Notes: a model not told the origin generated them from the letters alone. 64,000 bases of DNA from an uncultured Prevotella sp. (GCA_945873145.1 CAMCBZ010000008.1:1-64000); one strand, 5' to 3'; positions 1 to 9,800 are shown, numbered from the stretch's first letter. A program made the numbers and translations.

Positions 1-942
1 GGTGATGAGGTCGTCGTAGTGAGTGCTTTCATCGATGGACTCCTCGGTATAGGGCAGTCGCCCGGCCTCGATGACCGTGATGTACTGCTTGAGGTCGGCA
101 ACCGCCCAGTGACGAGAATGGCCGTCGTAGCTGTGGGCCGCCGCACCAAGCCCTATGTATGGGATGTCGTGCCAGTAACTGCTGTTGTGGCGGCTGCGAA
201 AAGACGAGGGACGTTGGAGGACTTTGTCGTCGACTGACAGTTTGGCAAAGTTGCTGATCTCGTAGTGCTCGTAGCCAGCCTTGGTGAGTCGGTCGATGAG
301 CGTGTCGTACATGCTGATGCTCAGTTCTTCGTCGATCTCACTGACCTTGCCTTGCTCCAACATACGGTAGAGCGGTGTGCCCTCCTCGTACATCAGTCCA
401 TAGGCAGAGATATGCTCAGGCTGTAGTCGCAGGGCATGTTTGATGTCGTGTTGCCAGTCTTCCATGGTCTCATTCGGGAAGCCAAACATCAGGTCGAGGC
501 TGATGTTGCGGATGCCGTCGGCGCGCAGAATGGCGAAGGCGCGGTCCACTTCCTCTGACGTATGGCGTCGGTGGAGCAGGCGCAAACGGTCTTCGTCGAA
601 GGTCTGTGCGCCCATGCTCACCCGGTTGACGGGCAGATCGCGGAACATCGAAGGGCGGATGTCGTCGGGGTTGCACTCCATGGTCACCTCCGCATCGTCG
701 GCAACGGGGTACACCTTATATATATAGGTGAACAGCCGGAGCAGGTCGTCGTGACTCAGCTGGCTGGGCGTGCCACCCCCGAGATAGATCGTCTCTATGG
801 ACGGATGGGTCTTTTGCAGACTGATCTCACGGCATAGCGCATCGACATAGCGCGACCTCAGCTCCAGCAGCGTCGTGGAGTAGAAGCCGCAGTAGATGCA
901 CCGCGAGGCACAGAAAGGAATGTGAACATATAGTCCCGCCAT
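1..942 (-). CDS. hemW: HemW-like radical SAM protein (coproporphyrinogen III oxidase family), 3' end outside window
   Basis: The minus strand is open from an ATG at 942 to the window edge (314 codons, no stop). The N-terminus contains CASRCIYC, the CxxxCxxC [4Fe-4S]/SAM motif in the early position typical of HemW, followed by a glycine-rich YLGGGTPS and, later, a MGAQTFDE segment, all characteristic of the HemN/HemW family. Proteins of this short subfamily (about 375-390 residues) act as heme chaperones rather than true coproporphyrinogen oxidases. The start follows a TAATTTTG promoter box by about 27 nt. About 60-70 C-terminal residues should lie to the left. HemW rather than HemN/Z is inferred from the N-terminal arrangement. 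Confidence 0.88.
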   Translation of the reverse strand, partial: MAGLYVHIPFCASRCIYCGFYSTTLLELRSRYVDALCREISLQKTHPSIETIYLGGGTPSQLSHDDLLRLFTYIYKVYPVADDAEVTMECNPDDIRPSMFRDLPVNRVSMGAQTFDEDRLRLLHRRHTSEEVDRAFAILRADGIRNISLDLMFGFPNETMEDWQHDIKHALRLQPEHISAYGLMYEEGTPLYRMLEQGKVSEIDEELSISMYDTLIDRLTKAGYEHYEISNFAKLSVDDKVLQRPSSFRSRHNSSYWHDIPYIGLGAAAHSYDGHSRHWAVADLKQYITVIEAGRLPYTEESIDESTHYDDLIT

Positions 943-968
943 GATACTCTATTGGTTATTTGCAACTG

Positions 969-976
969 CAAAATTA
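969..976 (-). promoter_or_regulatory. -7 box for hemW
   Basis: On the minus strand this reads TAATTTTG, a full match to the Bacteroidota -7 element TAnnTTTG, and it would start transcription about 20 nt upstream of the hemW ATG. A weak -33 candidate (CTG on the minus strand, 995-997) lies 18 nt away. Confidence 0.5.
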
Positions 977-995
977 CTAATAAGTTTTAAAAAAC

Positions 996-1048
996 AGTAC
1001 TTAAATAGTACTTTGATTTGCAACCTATTGATTTTTTTCCTATCTTTA
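996..1048 (+). promoter_or_regulatory. Promoter and candidate operator of the EF-G paralogue
   Basis: TTG at 1018-1020, a 20-nt spacer and TATCTTTA at 1041-1048 fit the Bacteroidota -33/-7 arrangement. Directly upstream, AGTACTT occurs at 996-1002 and again at 1007-1013, an 11-bp (one helical turn) repeat ending five bases before the -33 box, a natural place for an activator. The expected leader is about 65 nt and contains the small inverted repeat CGGGACAAGTCCCG (1061-1074). Confidence 0.6.
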
Positions 1049-1121
1049 ACCGCAAATAAGCGGGACAAGTCCCGTTTACCTTGACCGAGACATATATCTA
1101 ACAACTTTAAACCCTTTTGAT

Positions 1122-3281
1122 ATGAGAGTATATCAGACAGACGAAATCAAGAACATTGCCCTGCTGGGCAGTGCGGGAAGCGGCAAGACCACCCTTGCCG
1201 AGAGTATGCTTTATGAAGCCGGCGTCATCAAGCGGCGTGGTACAGTGGAAGGGAAGAACACTGTGAGCGATTACTTCCCTGTAGAGCTTGAATATGGTTA
1301 CTCCGTCTTCCCCACCGTGTTCCATGTGGAGTGGAACAACAAGAAACTCAATATCATCGACTGCCCGGGTAGTGACGACTTCATCGGCGGAGCCATCACT
1401 TCGCTCAATGTCACCGACCAGGCCGTGATTCTCATCAATGGACAGTTTGGCCCTGAGGTGGGCACCCAGAACAATTTCCGTTATACCGAAAAGCTGAAGA
1501 AGCCCGTCATCTTCCTGATCAATCAGCTCGACTCAGACAAGTGCGACTATGACAATATCATCGAGCAGATGAAGGACATCTACGGCGGCAAGTGCGTGGA
1601 GATCCAGTATCCTTTGGAGACGGGTCCCAACTTCCACAGCCTGATCGACGTACTCATCATGAAGAAACTCTCTTGGGGTCCCGATGGCGGTGAGCCCAAG
1701 CGTGAGGACATTCCTGCTGAGGAAATGGATAAGGCCATGGAACTGCACAAAGCTCTCGTCGAGGCTGCTGCCGAGAACGACGACCAGCTCATGGAGAAGT
1801 TCTTCGACACTGAGACGCTGACTGAAGACGAGATGCGTGAGGGCATCCGCAAGGGACTCGTCACGCGCAGCATCTTCCCCGTGTTCTGTGTCGATGCGCA
1901 TAAGGATATGGGTGTACAGCGACTGATGGAATTTCTTGGCAATGTGGTGCCGTTCGTCAGTGAGATGCCGAAGGTGCGCAACACGCGCGGTGAAGAGGTG
2001 ACACCCGACAGCAACGGTCCGGAGAGTCTCTACTTCTTCAAGAGTGGCATGGAGCCGCACATCGGCGAGGTGTCTTACTTCAAGGTGATGAGTGGCAGCG
2101 TCAAGCCTGGCGATGATCTCTTCAATGCCGACCGTGGTTCTAAGGAGCGCATGGGACAGATCTATGTCTGCGCCGGTGCCAACCGCATACCTGTGGATCA
2201 GCTCAACGCCGGTGACATCGGTTGTACCGTGAAGCTGAAAGATGTGAAGACCGGCAACACGCTCGACGGCAAGGGTACGGAGGAGCGTTTTGACTTCATC
2301 AAATATCCTAATCCGAAATACAGCCGTGCCGTAAAGGCCAACAACCCACAGGATACGGAGAAGATGATGGCGGCCCTGCTGAAGATGCGCCAGGAAGACC
2401 CGACATGGGTGGTGGAGCAGAGCAAGGAACTACGGCAGACCATCGTACACGGTCAGGGTGAGTTCCACCTGCGCACGCTGAAATGGCGCTTGGAGAACAA
2501 TGAGAAGATCCCCGTGACCTTTGAAGAGCCAAAGATCCCGTATCGTGAGACGATCACCAAGAAGGCTAAGGCTGAGTATCGTCATAAGAAACAGAGTGGT
2601 GGTGCCGGACAGTTTGGTGAGGTGCATCTCATCGTGGAGCCTTATGCTGAGGGAATGCCCGATCCTGTGAGCTATAACTTCGGTGGTCAGGAGTTCAAGA
2701 TGAACATCAAACAGAAGGAAGAGCGTGACCTGCCTTGGGGCGGAAAGCTGGTATTCATCAACTCTGTTGTCGGTGGTGCCATCGACCAGCGTTTCATGCC
2801 TGCCATCCTTAAAGGTGTGATGGACTGCATGGAACATGGTCCGTTGACCGGCAGCTATGCGCGCGACGTGCGTGTGGTCGTCTATGACGGTAAGATGCAT
2901 CCCGTGGACTCCAATGAGCTCAGCTTCACCTTGGCAGCGCGTCATGCTTTCTCCATGGCGTTCAAGGAGGCCGGACCGAAGATCTTGGAGCCGATCTATG
3001 ATCTTGAGGTTTATGTGCCGAGCGACTACATGGGTGATGTGATGAGCGACTTGCAAGGCCGTCGCGCCATCATCATGGGTATGGACGCTGAGGCAGGCTA
3101 TCAGAAGCTCAGTGCCAAGATACCTTTGAAGGAACTGTCGAACTATAGTGTGGCACTCAGCTCACTGACTGGTGGCCGCGCCAGCTTCACCACGAAGTTC
3201 GCGAGCTACGAGCTCGTGCCGAACGACATCCAGCAGAAGCTCATTGCCGCTCATGAGGCAGAGGCTGCCGCTGAGGAATAG
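1122..3281 (+). CDS. fusA2: Elongation factor G paralogue (EF-G2 type) with degenerate GTPase motifs
   Basis: 719 residues with the full EF-G domain order. G1 is intact (GSAGSGKTT, 16-24), but G3 reads DCPGSDDF (80-87): Ser84 replaces the His of DTPGHVDF that activates the hydrolytic water. The switch I RGITI sequence is also not recognisable (FPVELEYGYSVFPTV), and G4 is NQLD (134-137). Domains II and IV are well kept; domain IV has KKQSGGAGQFGEV and the tip loop DGKMHPVDSNE (His593), which contacts tRNA during translocation. A Bacteroides EF-G paralogue lacking GTPase activity and needed in carbon starvation and gut colonisation is known; this looks like its orthologue (inference). The gene stands alone between its own promoter and terminator. 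Confidence 0.92.
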   Translation: MRVYQTDEIKNIALLGSAGSGKTTLAESMLYEAGVIKRRGTVEGKNTVSDYFPVELEYGYSVFPTVFHVEWNNKKLNIIDCPGSDDFIGGAITSLNVTDQAVILINGQFGPEVGTQNNFRYTEKLKKPVIFLINQLDSDKCDYDNIIEQMKDIYGGKCVEIQYPLETGPNFHSLIDVLIMKKLSWGPDGGEPKREDIPAEEMDKAMELHKALVEAAAENDDQLMEKFFDTETLTEDEMREGIRKGLVTRSIFPVFCVDAHKDMGVQRLMEFLGNVVPFVSEMPKVRNTRGEEVTPDSNGPESLYFFKSGMEPHIGEVSYFKVMSGSVKPGDDLFNADRGSKERMGQIYVCAGANRIPVDQLNAGDIGCTVKLKDVKTGNTLDGKGTEERFDFIKYPNPKYSRAVKANNPQDTEKMMAALLKMRQEDPTWVVEQSKELRQTIVHGQGEFHLRTLKWRLENNEKIPVTFEEPKIPYRETITKKAKAEYRHKKQSGGAGQFGEVHLIVEPYAEGMPDPVSYNFGGQEFKMNIKQKEERDLPWGGKLVFINSVVGGAIDQRFMPAILKGVMDCMEHGPLTGSYARDVRVVVYDGKMHPVDSNELSFTLAARHAFSMAFKEAGPKILEPIYDLEVYVPSDYMGDVMSDLQGRRAIIMGMDAEAGYQKLSAKIPLKELSNYSVALSSLTGGRASFTTKFASYELVPNDIQQKLIAAHEAEAAAEE

Positions 3282-3319
3282 TCTACTTTTTCCATTTGAA
3301 GTTAATATACAAGAGAGAG

Positions 3320-3352
3320 GGTCCCAAGCCGTTGATGGCTCGGGGCCTTTTT
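3320..3352 (+). terminator. Rho-independent terminator of the EF-G paralogue
   Basis: GGTCCCAAGCC (3320-3330) pairs with GGCTCGGGGCC (3337-3347) around the loop GTTGAT, with one wobble and one mismatch, followed by five T. It lies about 40 nt after the stop codon. Confidence 0.75.
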
Positions 3353-3383
3353 CCGTTTTATGGCGATTCAATGATTATGCGGG

Positions 3384-3421
3384 TTTTGTAGGGTCGGCCA
3401 CGGCGGGCCGCCCCTACAAAA
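3384..3421. repeat. Extragenic palindromic element between convergent genes
   Basis: TTTTGTAGGG (3384-3393) is perfectly complementary to CCCTACAAAA (3412-3421), with inner arms TCGGCC and GGGCCG. The T-rich flank precedes and the A-rich flank follows the stem on both strands, the reverse of an intrinsic terminator, so it looks more like a REP-type dispersed palindrome. Confidence 0.5.
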
Positions 3422-3423
3422 CT

Positions 3424-5241
3424 TTACTCGATGCTGGCCTTATAGGACGAGCGGACGAGGGGACCACAGACGGCAGAACGGAAGCCCATCTGCAGGGCCT
3501 GCTCGTGATACCACCGGAATTTCTCCGGCGTGATATAGGCTTCGACGGGTAGATGCCGGGCTGTGGGCTGTAGATACTGTCCGATCGTCACACGCTCGAC
3601 ACCGCAGTCGCGTAGGTCTCGCAAGGTGTGGAGCACTTCTTCCTCTGTCTCTCCCAGTCCGAGCATGAGTCCGCTCTTCGTGACGAATCCGCTGTCGTGG
3701 ATATGCTTGAGCACATGCAGGCTGCCGTCGTAGGTTGCTACGCTTCGCACCGATGGTGTCAGCCGCCGTACTGTCTCGATGTTGTGTGCCACCACATCGG
3801 GACGACTCTGCAATACGATGTCCATCAGATCATCGCGTCCTTGGAAGTCGGGCAGAAGCACTTCTATCTTTGTCTGGCATCTCTGCCGCATGGCTTCTAC
3901 GGTTCGGCGCCAGTGTTCTGCTCCCATGTCGGGCAAGTCGTCGCGGTCTACCGAGGTGAGGACGACATATCTCAGGTTCATCTCCTTCACCGATTCCGCC
4001 ACGCGTTGCGGCTCGTCGGGGTCGAGAGGGAGAGGACGACCGCTCAGCGTGTTACAGAAGCGGCAGTGGCGTGTGCAGATGTCGCCGCCAATCATCAGCG
4101 TGGCAGTACCCATACGCCAGCACTCGGCACGGTTGGGGCAAAGGCCGCTCTCGCAGATCGTGTGAAGGCGGTTGCCATGGATGATCTCAGAGGTGCTCTC
4201 GCTCTGCTTGTCTGAGCTGAGGTCGATCTTCAACCATTCGGGTTTCATCACGTGGGGCTTGCGACCAAAGAGCACACGCAGCAGGCCGTCGATGGTCAGT
4301 CCGCGGATGATGTTGTTTAAGTCAAGCCCCTGCAGAGCTTTCTCTACGGCCTCGCGTGTGAAGGCCACGTCGCGTAGACGGGGCAAGAGCTCCTCATCGA
4401 GGTCACCGGTGAGGAAGTAGTCGCCGAAGAGGTCGATGTCGTGGATATGATTGTCTTTGATTTCCAGGCAGGCTTCTATCGTACCTACGCCGGGAAGGCG
4501 GTGTTTCTTGGTAAGCTTGAAGAGCGGCTGTTTGCCATAGATGAAGTCGTCGGTGGCAAAAGTATTTTGCAGTTCCCTGATCTCAGGCATCATCTCCTCA
4601 GTGATCGTGATGGCCTTGTCGCCACACATCGCTTGGCGGAAGGATGTTTTCAGCTCCGGCAGTGACATCGTCGTGTATTGGCTGATGTTGCCCACATGCT
4701 GTCGTACACTCTGCACGCCTTTGCTTTGCAGCTTTGCTTTGTCGGGCGTGATGACGTGTTCCAACATGCTGAGGTCTGAGTTGACGAGCAATGTGTTGTG
4801 CATGATGCTGCGGTCGCCGGTACGGTAGAAGGCGGCACCGGAGACCTTCTTACCGTCGAGCAGGATGTCGTTGCGCCCCGAGATCGTTACGGGAACGCCA
4901 ATGCGATGCAGTGCGTCGGCGGTGAGATGCATGCAGTGCTCAAACATCTTCTGCACGTTCGGCTCACGGCTGATGAAGGAAAACATGACGTTGCCCTCAT
5001 CGGAATATACGCAGCCGCCACCGCTCTTGCGGCGCGAGATGAACACGCCGTGCTCGCGGCAGTAGTCCACGTTCACCTCGTTTTGCAGCAGTTGGTTGCG
5101 GCCTACGATGACGGTGGGCTTGGTTTGCCAGATGAAGAAATAGTCGTCGTCGCGGAAATGACGGGCCACATACGCCTCGACGGCAAAGTCGTAGGTGATG
5201 GGGGGCAGCGTGGGCTGCTCGGGTAGTACTACGTAAGTCAT
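3424..5241 (-). CDS. lplA-lipA: Fused lipoate-protein ligase A / lipoyl synthase
   Basis: 605 residues combining two enzymes. Residues 1 to ~325 are a lipoate-protein ligase: RRKSGGGCVYSDEGN (70-84) is the ligase core motif and DGKKVSGAA (129-137) holds the conserved lysine. Residues ~332-605 are a complete lipoyl synthase: CESGLCPNRAEC (363-374) binds the auxiliary sulfur-donating cluster, CTRHCRFC (389-396) the radical SAM cluster, and the C-terminal RSSY (597-600) is the LipA Ser-ligand motif. The first half would attach octanoate or lipoate to E2 and GcvH proteins and the second would insert sulfur. There is no frameshift or internal stop at the junction. The gene follows rmuC by 26 nt on the same strand and is probably cotranscribed. 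Confidence 0.93.
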   Translation of the reverse strand: MTYVVLPEQPTLPPITYDFAVEAYVARHFRDDDYFFIWQTKPTVIVGRNQLLQNEVNVDYCREHGVFISRRKSGGGCVYSDEGNVMFSFISREPNVQKMFEHCMHLTADALHRIGVPVTISGRNDILLDGKKVSGAAFYRTGDRSIMHNTLLVNSDLSMLEHVITPDKAKLQSKGVQSVRQHVGNISQYTTMSLPELKTSFRQAMCGDKAITITEEMMPEIRELQNTFATDDFIYGKQPLFKLTKKHRLPGVGTIEACLEIKDNHIHDIDLFGDYFLTGDLDEELLPRLRDVAFTREAVEKALQGLDLNNIIRGLTIDGLLRVLFGRKPHVMKPEWLKIDLSSDKQSESTSEIIHGNRLHTICESGLCPNRAECWRMGTATLMIGGDICTRHCRFCNTLSGRPLPLDPDEPQRVAESVKEMNLRYVVLTSVDRDDLPDMGAEHWRRTVEAMRQRCQTKIEVLLPDFQGRDDLMDIVLQSRPDVVAHNIETVRRLTPSVRSVATYDGSLHVLKHIHDSGFVTKSGLMLGLGETEEEVLHTLRDLRDCGVERVTIGQYLQPTARHLPVEAYITPEKFRWYHEQALQMGFRSAVCGPLVRSSYKASIE

Positions 5242-5267
5242 GTGTTTTTCAGTTTAGCATCAGATGG

Positions 5268-6725
5268 CTATGCTTCTTTGTCTTCAAGGCTCTCTGTATT
5301 ATCCTTAGGCAGGCGTACTTTGCGCTTGGGATTTTCCTGTGCGCCATATTTCAGGAGTTTGTTGGCTGCTGTGGCAATGCCCATGCCGGTGGGTGCTGTC
5401 GTTGTCTTCACGTCGTCGAAGGCTTTGCGCGTGCGGTCAAGCAACTGGTCGGCTGTTTGGAAGCGCTCATAGAAGAGTTGCACGCGGTTGATGATTTCGT
5501 CGGCGGCTTTGAGCATGGCATCCTGGTTCTCGGCCTGCCGCACTTGCCGCCACGTCATCTCCAGCACACGCAACATCATATAGAGGTTTTGCGAGCCAGA
5601 GATGATCACTCCTTGGTCATAGGCATCTTTCCACAGTGCCGGGTCGTGGGTGAGTGCCAGTTGCAGGGCGCTCTCGCTGTAGACATACATCACCACGAAG
5701 TCGAGCTGTACCTTGCCGTTGGCAGCATATTTAGCGTATTTCTTCCGTGCGAGCTCTTTGACATGACTGCGCACCGAGGTGAGATGACGCTGCAAAGCCT
5801 CGTCTCGTTCTGCGTCTGTCGTGGCATTGTGATAGTCCTCAAAAGCCTTGAGCGACATTTTTGCGTCGATGATCACATCGCGTTTGTCGGGGAAGTGGAG
5901 GATAACGTCGGGAATCATCTTGTGTCCGTCCTCTTCATGAACTGTACGTCCCTGCTCGTCTTTGAGTGTTACTTGCTCTTCGAACTGTACGCCCTCTTCG
6001 AGTCCCATCTGTTCCAGTAGCGTACGCAACCGCAACTCACCGAAGTTTCCTTGTGTCTTGTTCTCGCCGGTGAGTGCCTCTGCCAGTTTGTCTGCACGTT
6101 GTCCCACTTCATGGGCCTGTTTTAAGTTCTCTTGAATGCTCGCATCGAGTCGCGACATCAGCACAGTCTGGTCATGGTCGCTCTTCTCCACAGCTTCCTT
6201 CATCAGCTTCAGATTCTCATGGAGCGGGTTGAGCAGTGCCGACATCTGTTGCTGGTTGACACTGTTGAGGTCGGCGGCCCGACGTTTGAGGATCTCTTCC
6301 GATGCCGTGTTGATCTGCTCTTTGAGCAATGACGACTGCTGTTGCAGCTGGTCGGCCTGTTGCTGTCGCATGGTTTGCAGTTGCTCAGCCTGCTGTTGTC
6401 TCAGCGATTGCAGTTGCTCAGCCTGTTGTTGCCGCAGTGTTTGCAGTTGTTCTGCCTGTTGTTGCTTCAGCGATTGCAACTGCTCCGCCTGTTGCTGTCT
6501 CAGCGATTGAAGTTGTTCGGCTTGCTGTTGTCGCTGGTCTTGCAGCTGCTGTTGGTAGTTGGCTTGCAATTCTTCTTTCTGTCTGCTCAGGTCACTTTCC
6601 AACTTTGCAATCTGTTGTTCGAGCATGTTGGCGCGTGTCTCAGCCGCCGCATTCTTGCTGTGTGCGATGAGGTAGCCGATGACGATGCCGGCCAACAGTC
6701 CGATAATGATGCCTATCACGTCCAT
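5268..6725 (-). CDS. rmuC: RmuC-family DNA recombination protein
   Basis: 485 residues. Residues 3-21 form an N-terminal membrane anchor, followed by a coiled coil (about 25-215) and the RmuC nuclease-like domain from GNFGELRLRTLLEQMGLE onward. RmuC proteins limit inversions and recombination at inverted repeats. Residues 65-130 are six nearly identical 11-residue units (RQQQAEQLQSL type), encoded by a 33-bp tandem repeat. The promoter at 6751-6781 places transcription start about 19 nt before the ATG, and the lplA-lipA fusion follows 26 nt after the stop. Confidence 0.9.
   Translation of the reverse strand: MDVIGIIIGLLAGIVIGYLIAHSKNAAAETRANMLEQQIAKLESDLSRQKEELQANYQQQLQDQRQQQAEQLQSLRQQQAEQLQSLKQQQAEQLQTLRQQQAEQLQSLRQQQAEQLQTMRQQQADQLQQQSSLLKEQINTASEEILKRRAADLNSVNQQQMSALLNPLHENLKLMKEAVEKSDHDQTVLMSRLDASIQENLKQAHEVGQRADKLAEALTGENKTQGNFGELRLRTLLEQMGLEEGVQFEEQVTLKDEQGRTVHEEDGHKMIPDVILHFPDKRDVIIDAKMSLKAFEDYHNATTDAERDEALQRHLTSVRSHVKELARKKYAKYAANGKVQLDFVVMYVYSESALQLALTHDPALWKDAYDQGVIISGSQNLYMMLRVLEMTWRQVRQAENQDAMLKAADEIINRVQLFYERFQTADQLLDRTRKAFDDVKTTTAPTGMGIATAANKLLKYGAQENPKRKVRLPKDNTESLEDKEA
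6336..6533 (-). repeat. Six-unit 33-bp tandem repeat inside rmuC
   Basis: Six consecutive 33-bp units encode the RmuC coiled-coil repeat. Units differ by conservative changes only (S/T, R/K, L/M, E/D), and the last is the most diverged. Because the period is a multiple of three, copy-number change would keep the frame. Confidence 0.9.
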
Positions 6726-6750
6726 TTCATCCGAGTTATGATTATGATTG

Positions 6751-6781
6751 CAAAGATAGTAAAAACATTCGAATGGGACAA
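6751..6781 (-). promoter_or_regulatory. Promoter of rmuC / lplA-lipA
   Basis: On the minus strand TTG (6781-6779), a 20-nt spacer and TATCTTTG (6758-6751) match the Bacteroidota promoter consensus exactly. Confidence 0.75.
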
Positions 6782-6783
6782 AT

Positions 6784-6813
6784 AAAAAAGGAGTATGGCG
6801 AATGCCATACTCC
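6784..6813 (-). terminator. Terminator of the Oar-like receptor gene
   Basis: GGAGTATGGC (6790-6799) and GCCATACTCC (6804-6813) form a perfect 10-bp stem with a GAAT/ATTC loop; read on the minus strand it is followed by six T. It lies 34 nt after the receptor stop. Confidence 0.8.
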
Positions 6814-6846
6814 TTATTATATATATGAGACTATACGTCTACATCA

Positions 6847-9800
6847 TTAGAACTCCAGGCGGAGACCAATCTGTGCGTGCCAGCGGCTGCCAGTATCGCT
6901 TGCCACGGGCTTGCTGTTGGTGTTGAACTGGTAAACACCGGCACCGTTCTCAATCTTAGTCAGTGTCAGCGGGCTGAGGTTGTAAGCATTGCTGTAGTGA
7001 GCGCCCCAGTGCTTGTTGAGCATGTTGGCGAAGTTCATCACGTCGAAGGTGATTTGGAACTTGCCAATACCCTTGATGTTGTAGATGTTCTGAGCGATGT
7101 GGAGATCAACCTCGTTCTCCCAAGGAGTGAGGTTAGAGTTGCGCTTAGCATACTCGCCACGGTGATTTTTAGCATAGTCATCATTCTCAATCCACTGCTC
7201 GAAAGCTTCACGGCTCTGCTCAGCAGTCATGTTCTTTGCGCTTGCAAAGTTCATCTTTGCCAGCTCGTCCTTTGTCGGGATGTAGAGCAGGTTGTTGCCG
7301 CGGAAGCCATCATTGTTGTAATCAGCTTTCTCGTTCATCGTCAGAGAATAGCGGCCACCGCTGAAACCATTGTAGTTGATGGCTACCTCAGTGTTCATCC
7401 AACCGTTCCAGTATTTAGGAGAGTTGTAAGAAACCTGGATGCGAACCTGATGAGGAATGTCGAACTTCGACCAGCTCATCTCGTTCTTGTCATTGGTGTT
7501 GCGGCTGTAGTTGTATTTCCAGTTAGAGTAAGCAACAGAAGAAGTACCATCGTTGACACTGTAAGAGTGACCGAAGATATAGCTTGCCATAACATCAAGA
7601 CCGAAGTCGAAGGACTTCTCAGCCTTGACAGAAACATTATAAGAATAGCCCTTGTTGGTATTCTTCAGATTGATGATGCTATAGTAAGGCAAGTTCTTTT
7701 CAATCTTGCTGTAAGAAGTAACAGCAGAAGCCTCTACACCAGGAACAGCATAGATCTTGTCGCCCTTGTCCTCATAGGCGAGGTTCTCAAAGAACACATT
7801 GTTGAGGTTCTTGGAATACAAGCCCTCAAGAGTCATCTTCACGTCGCCGGGAAGCATCTGCTCCAGAGCGAGGTTAGCACGGAGCACCTGCGGGAAGCGG
7901 AAGTTCTTAGCCACGGTCACGATGTCAGGGGACAGACCTGTCTTAGCGGTCTTAGCAGCTGCCATAGGATCTTTGGCGTACTGGCCGAGAGCAGGAGCGC
8001 TGTTGTTCTTCGTGTTGATGGTAGTACCCTTGGCCTCTACGCCATTGTTGACGAAAGCGTTGGAGAGCCAAACGTATGGAGCACGGCCGGAGAAGATACC
8101 TACACCGCCACGGAGCAATGTGCGATGGCTGGCATCAGTGTACCAGTTGAAACCTACACGGGGAGAAACGAGGAGCTTAGCGCTCGGCATCTTGCCTACC
8201 TCGACACCGAGGTTATGCTCAGAAGCGAAGGTGTTGAAGGCATCATTAGTGGTAGGAGAGTTCAATGTAGCGTTCAGATCGAAACGAATACCGTAAGTTA
8301 CATTGATCAGCGGGGTGATGTCCCACTTATCTTGTGCATACAGACCGAAGAGACCGAACTTCATGTTCGGAGCCCACTTGGTGTCGCCACCTGTAAGCTC
8401 TGGGTCGGTATATTTATAAGTGAACTTGTAAGGAGTATCAGCAAGGAAATTATCGAGGTCGCTATAGTACCAAGCACCGTTTGCGCCCTGGATGAAGAGG
8501 TTCTTCATCTTGTAGAACTCGTTATGAGTACCGAATGTGATGGTGTGGTTGCCTTTGTACCAAGAGAGGTTGTCCTCTGCTGTCCAAATGTCCTGGTTAA
8601 GGTAGTTGGCTGCACTGCTGAATTCAGTACCGATGTTGACAGTGTTCATGGAAGTACCGTCACCACCGGCAACGCTACCGATCTGCACGCAAGGACCCAT
8701 ATAAGGTACATCGCGGCTGTCACGGATGAAGCTGGCGGATACACGAGCCTCGTTGTAGAGTACGGGGCTGATATGAGAGTTCAACTCAGCGACGAAAGAG
8801 TTCGTCTTGTTGTTCATACGATAGCTGGATTTGCTGAAGGTATAGGTGCTGCTGCTCAGACCGTCCTTGTCATCGTAAGAGTCGTTGTGCTGATAGCGGA
8901 AAGCCAAATGGTTGTTGACGTCGATGTTCCAGTCCAAGCGGGCCAGCAAGCCAAAGGACTTGGTGCCGAGCTCACCTCTGCCGTAGGAATCCTGGAAGCC
9001 GGTCAGCTTATTGTACTGATCGGCGATCTGCTTCAGTGTAGCTTCAGTGACATATTTGTTGGTATATCCTGGGTAGATAGTAGCAGGAGCTTCAGTCTTC
9101 TTATATTCAGCACTGGCGAAGAAGAAGAGCTTGTCCTTGATGATCGGGCCACCGAGGGTAGCACCGTAAGTCTTAGTAGAACGCTGCGAGAGTTTGTCCT
9201 CAACATAGTCGCGCAGGCGGTTGTACTTGCTGTACATGTCCTGGTTGGTGTAGTACATGTAAGCACTGCCGTGGAACTGGTTGGTACCACTCTTAGTGAT
9301 AGCGTTGATAGCACCACCTGTGAAACCGCTCTGGCGGACATCAAACGGAGCAACGCTCACCTGCAACTCCTGGATGGCATCCATAGAGATAGGATTGGCA
9401 TTGGTCTGACCGCCATTGGTACCGCTGCCGGCAAGTCCGAAGACATCGTTGCTCACCGTACCGTCGATCTGGAACGAGTTGTAACGGTTGTTGATACCGG
9501 AGATGGAAACACCGCCTAAACGCGAATTGGAGACCAGTGGTGACAGCTTAGCAACATCGTAGAGGTTACGGCTGATGGTCGGCGTGTTCTCAATGCGCTG
9601 CTGGTTGAAGTTAGCGGCAGCACCACCACTGTTGCGTCCACTCTTGCCAAGTACGGTGACCTCACCGATTTGCTGAGCATCCTCCTTCATGTCGATGTTC
9701 AGCGTACGAGGCTGTCCCAGCGAAAGTTGGATGTTGTCAATGACCTCATCCTTGTAGCCGATGTAGTTGACGGTAACCTTGTAAGGTCCGCCGACACGCA

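Noticed and set aside
6877..9519. 880-codon open frame on the plus strand
   Set aside because: Antisense of the Oar-like receptor gene; composition is unlike a protein and no domain is visible.
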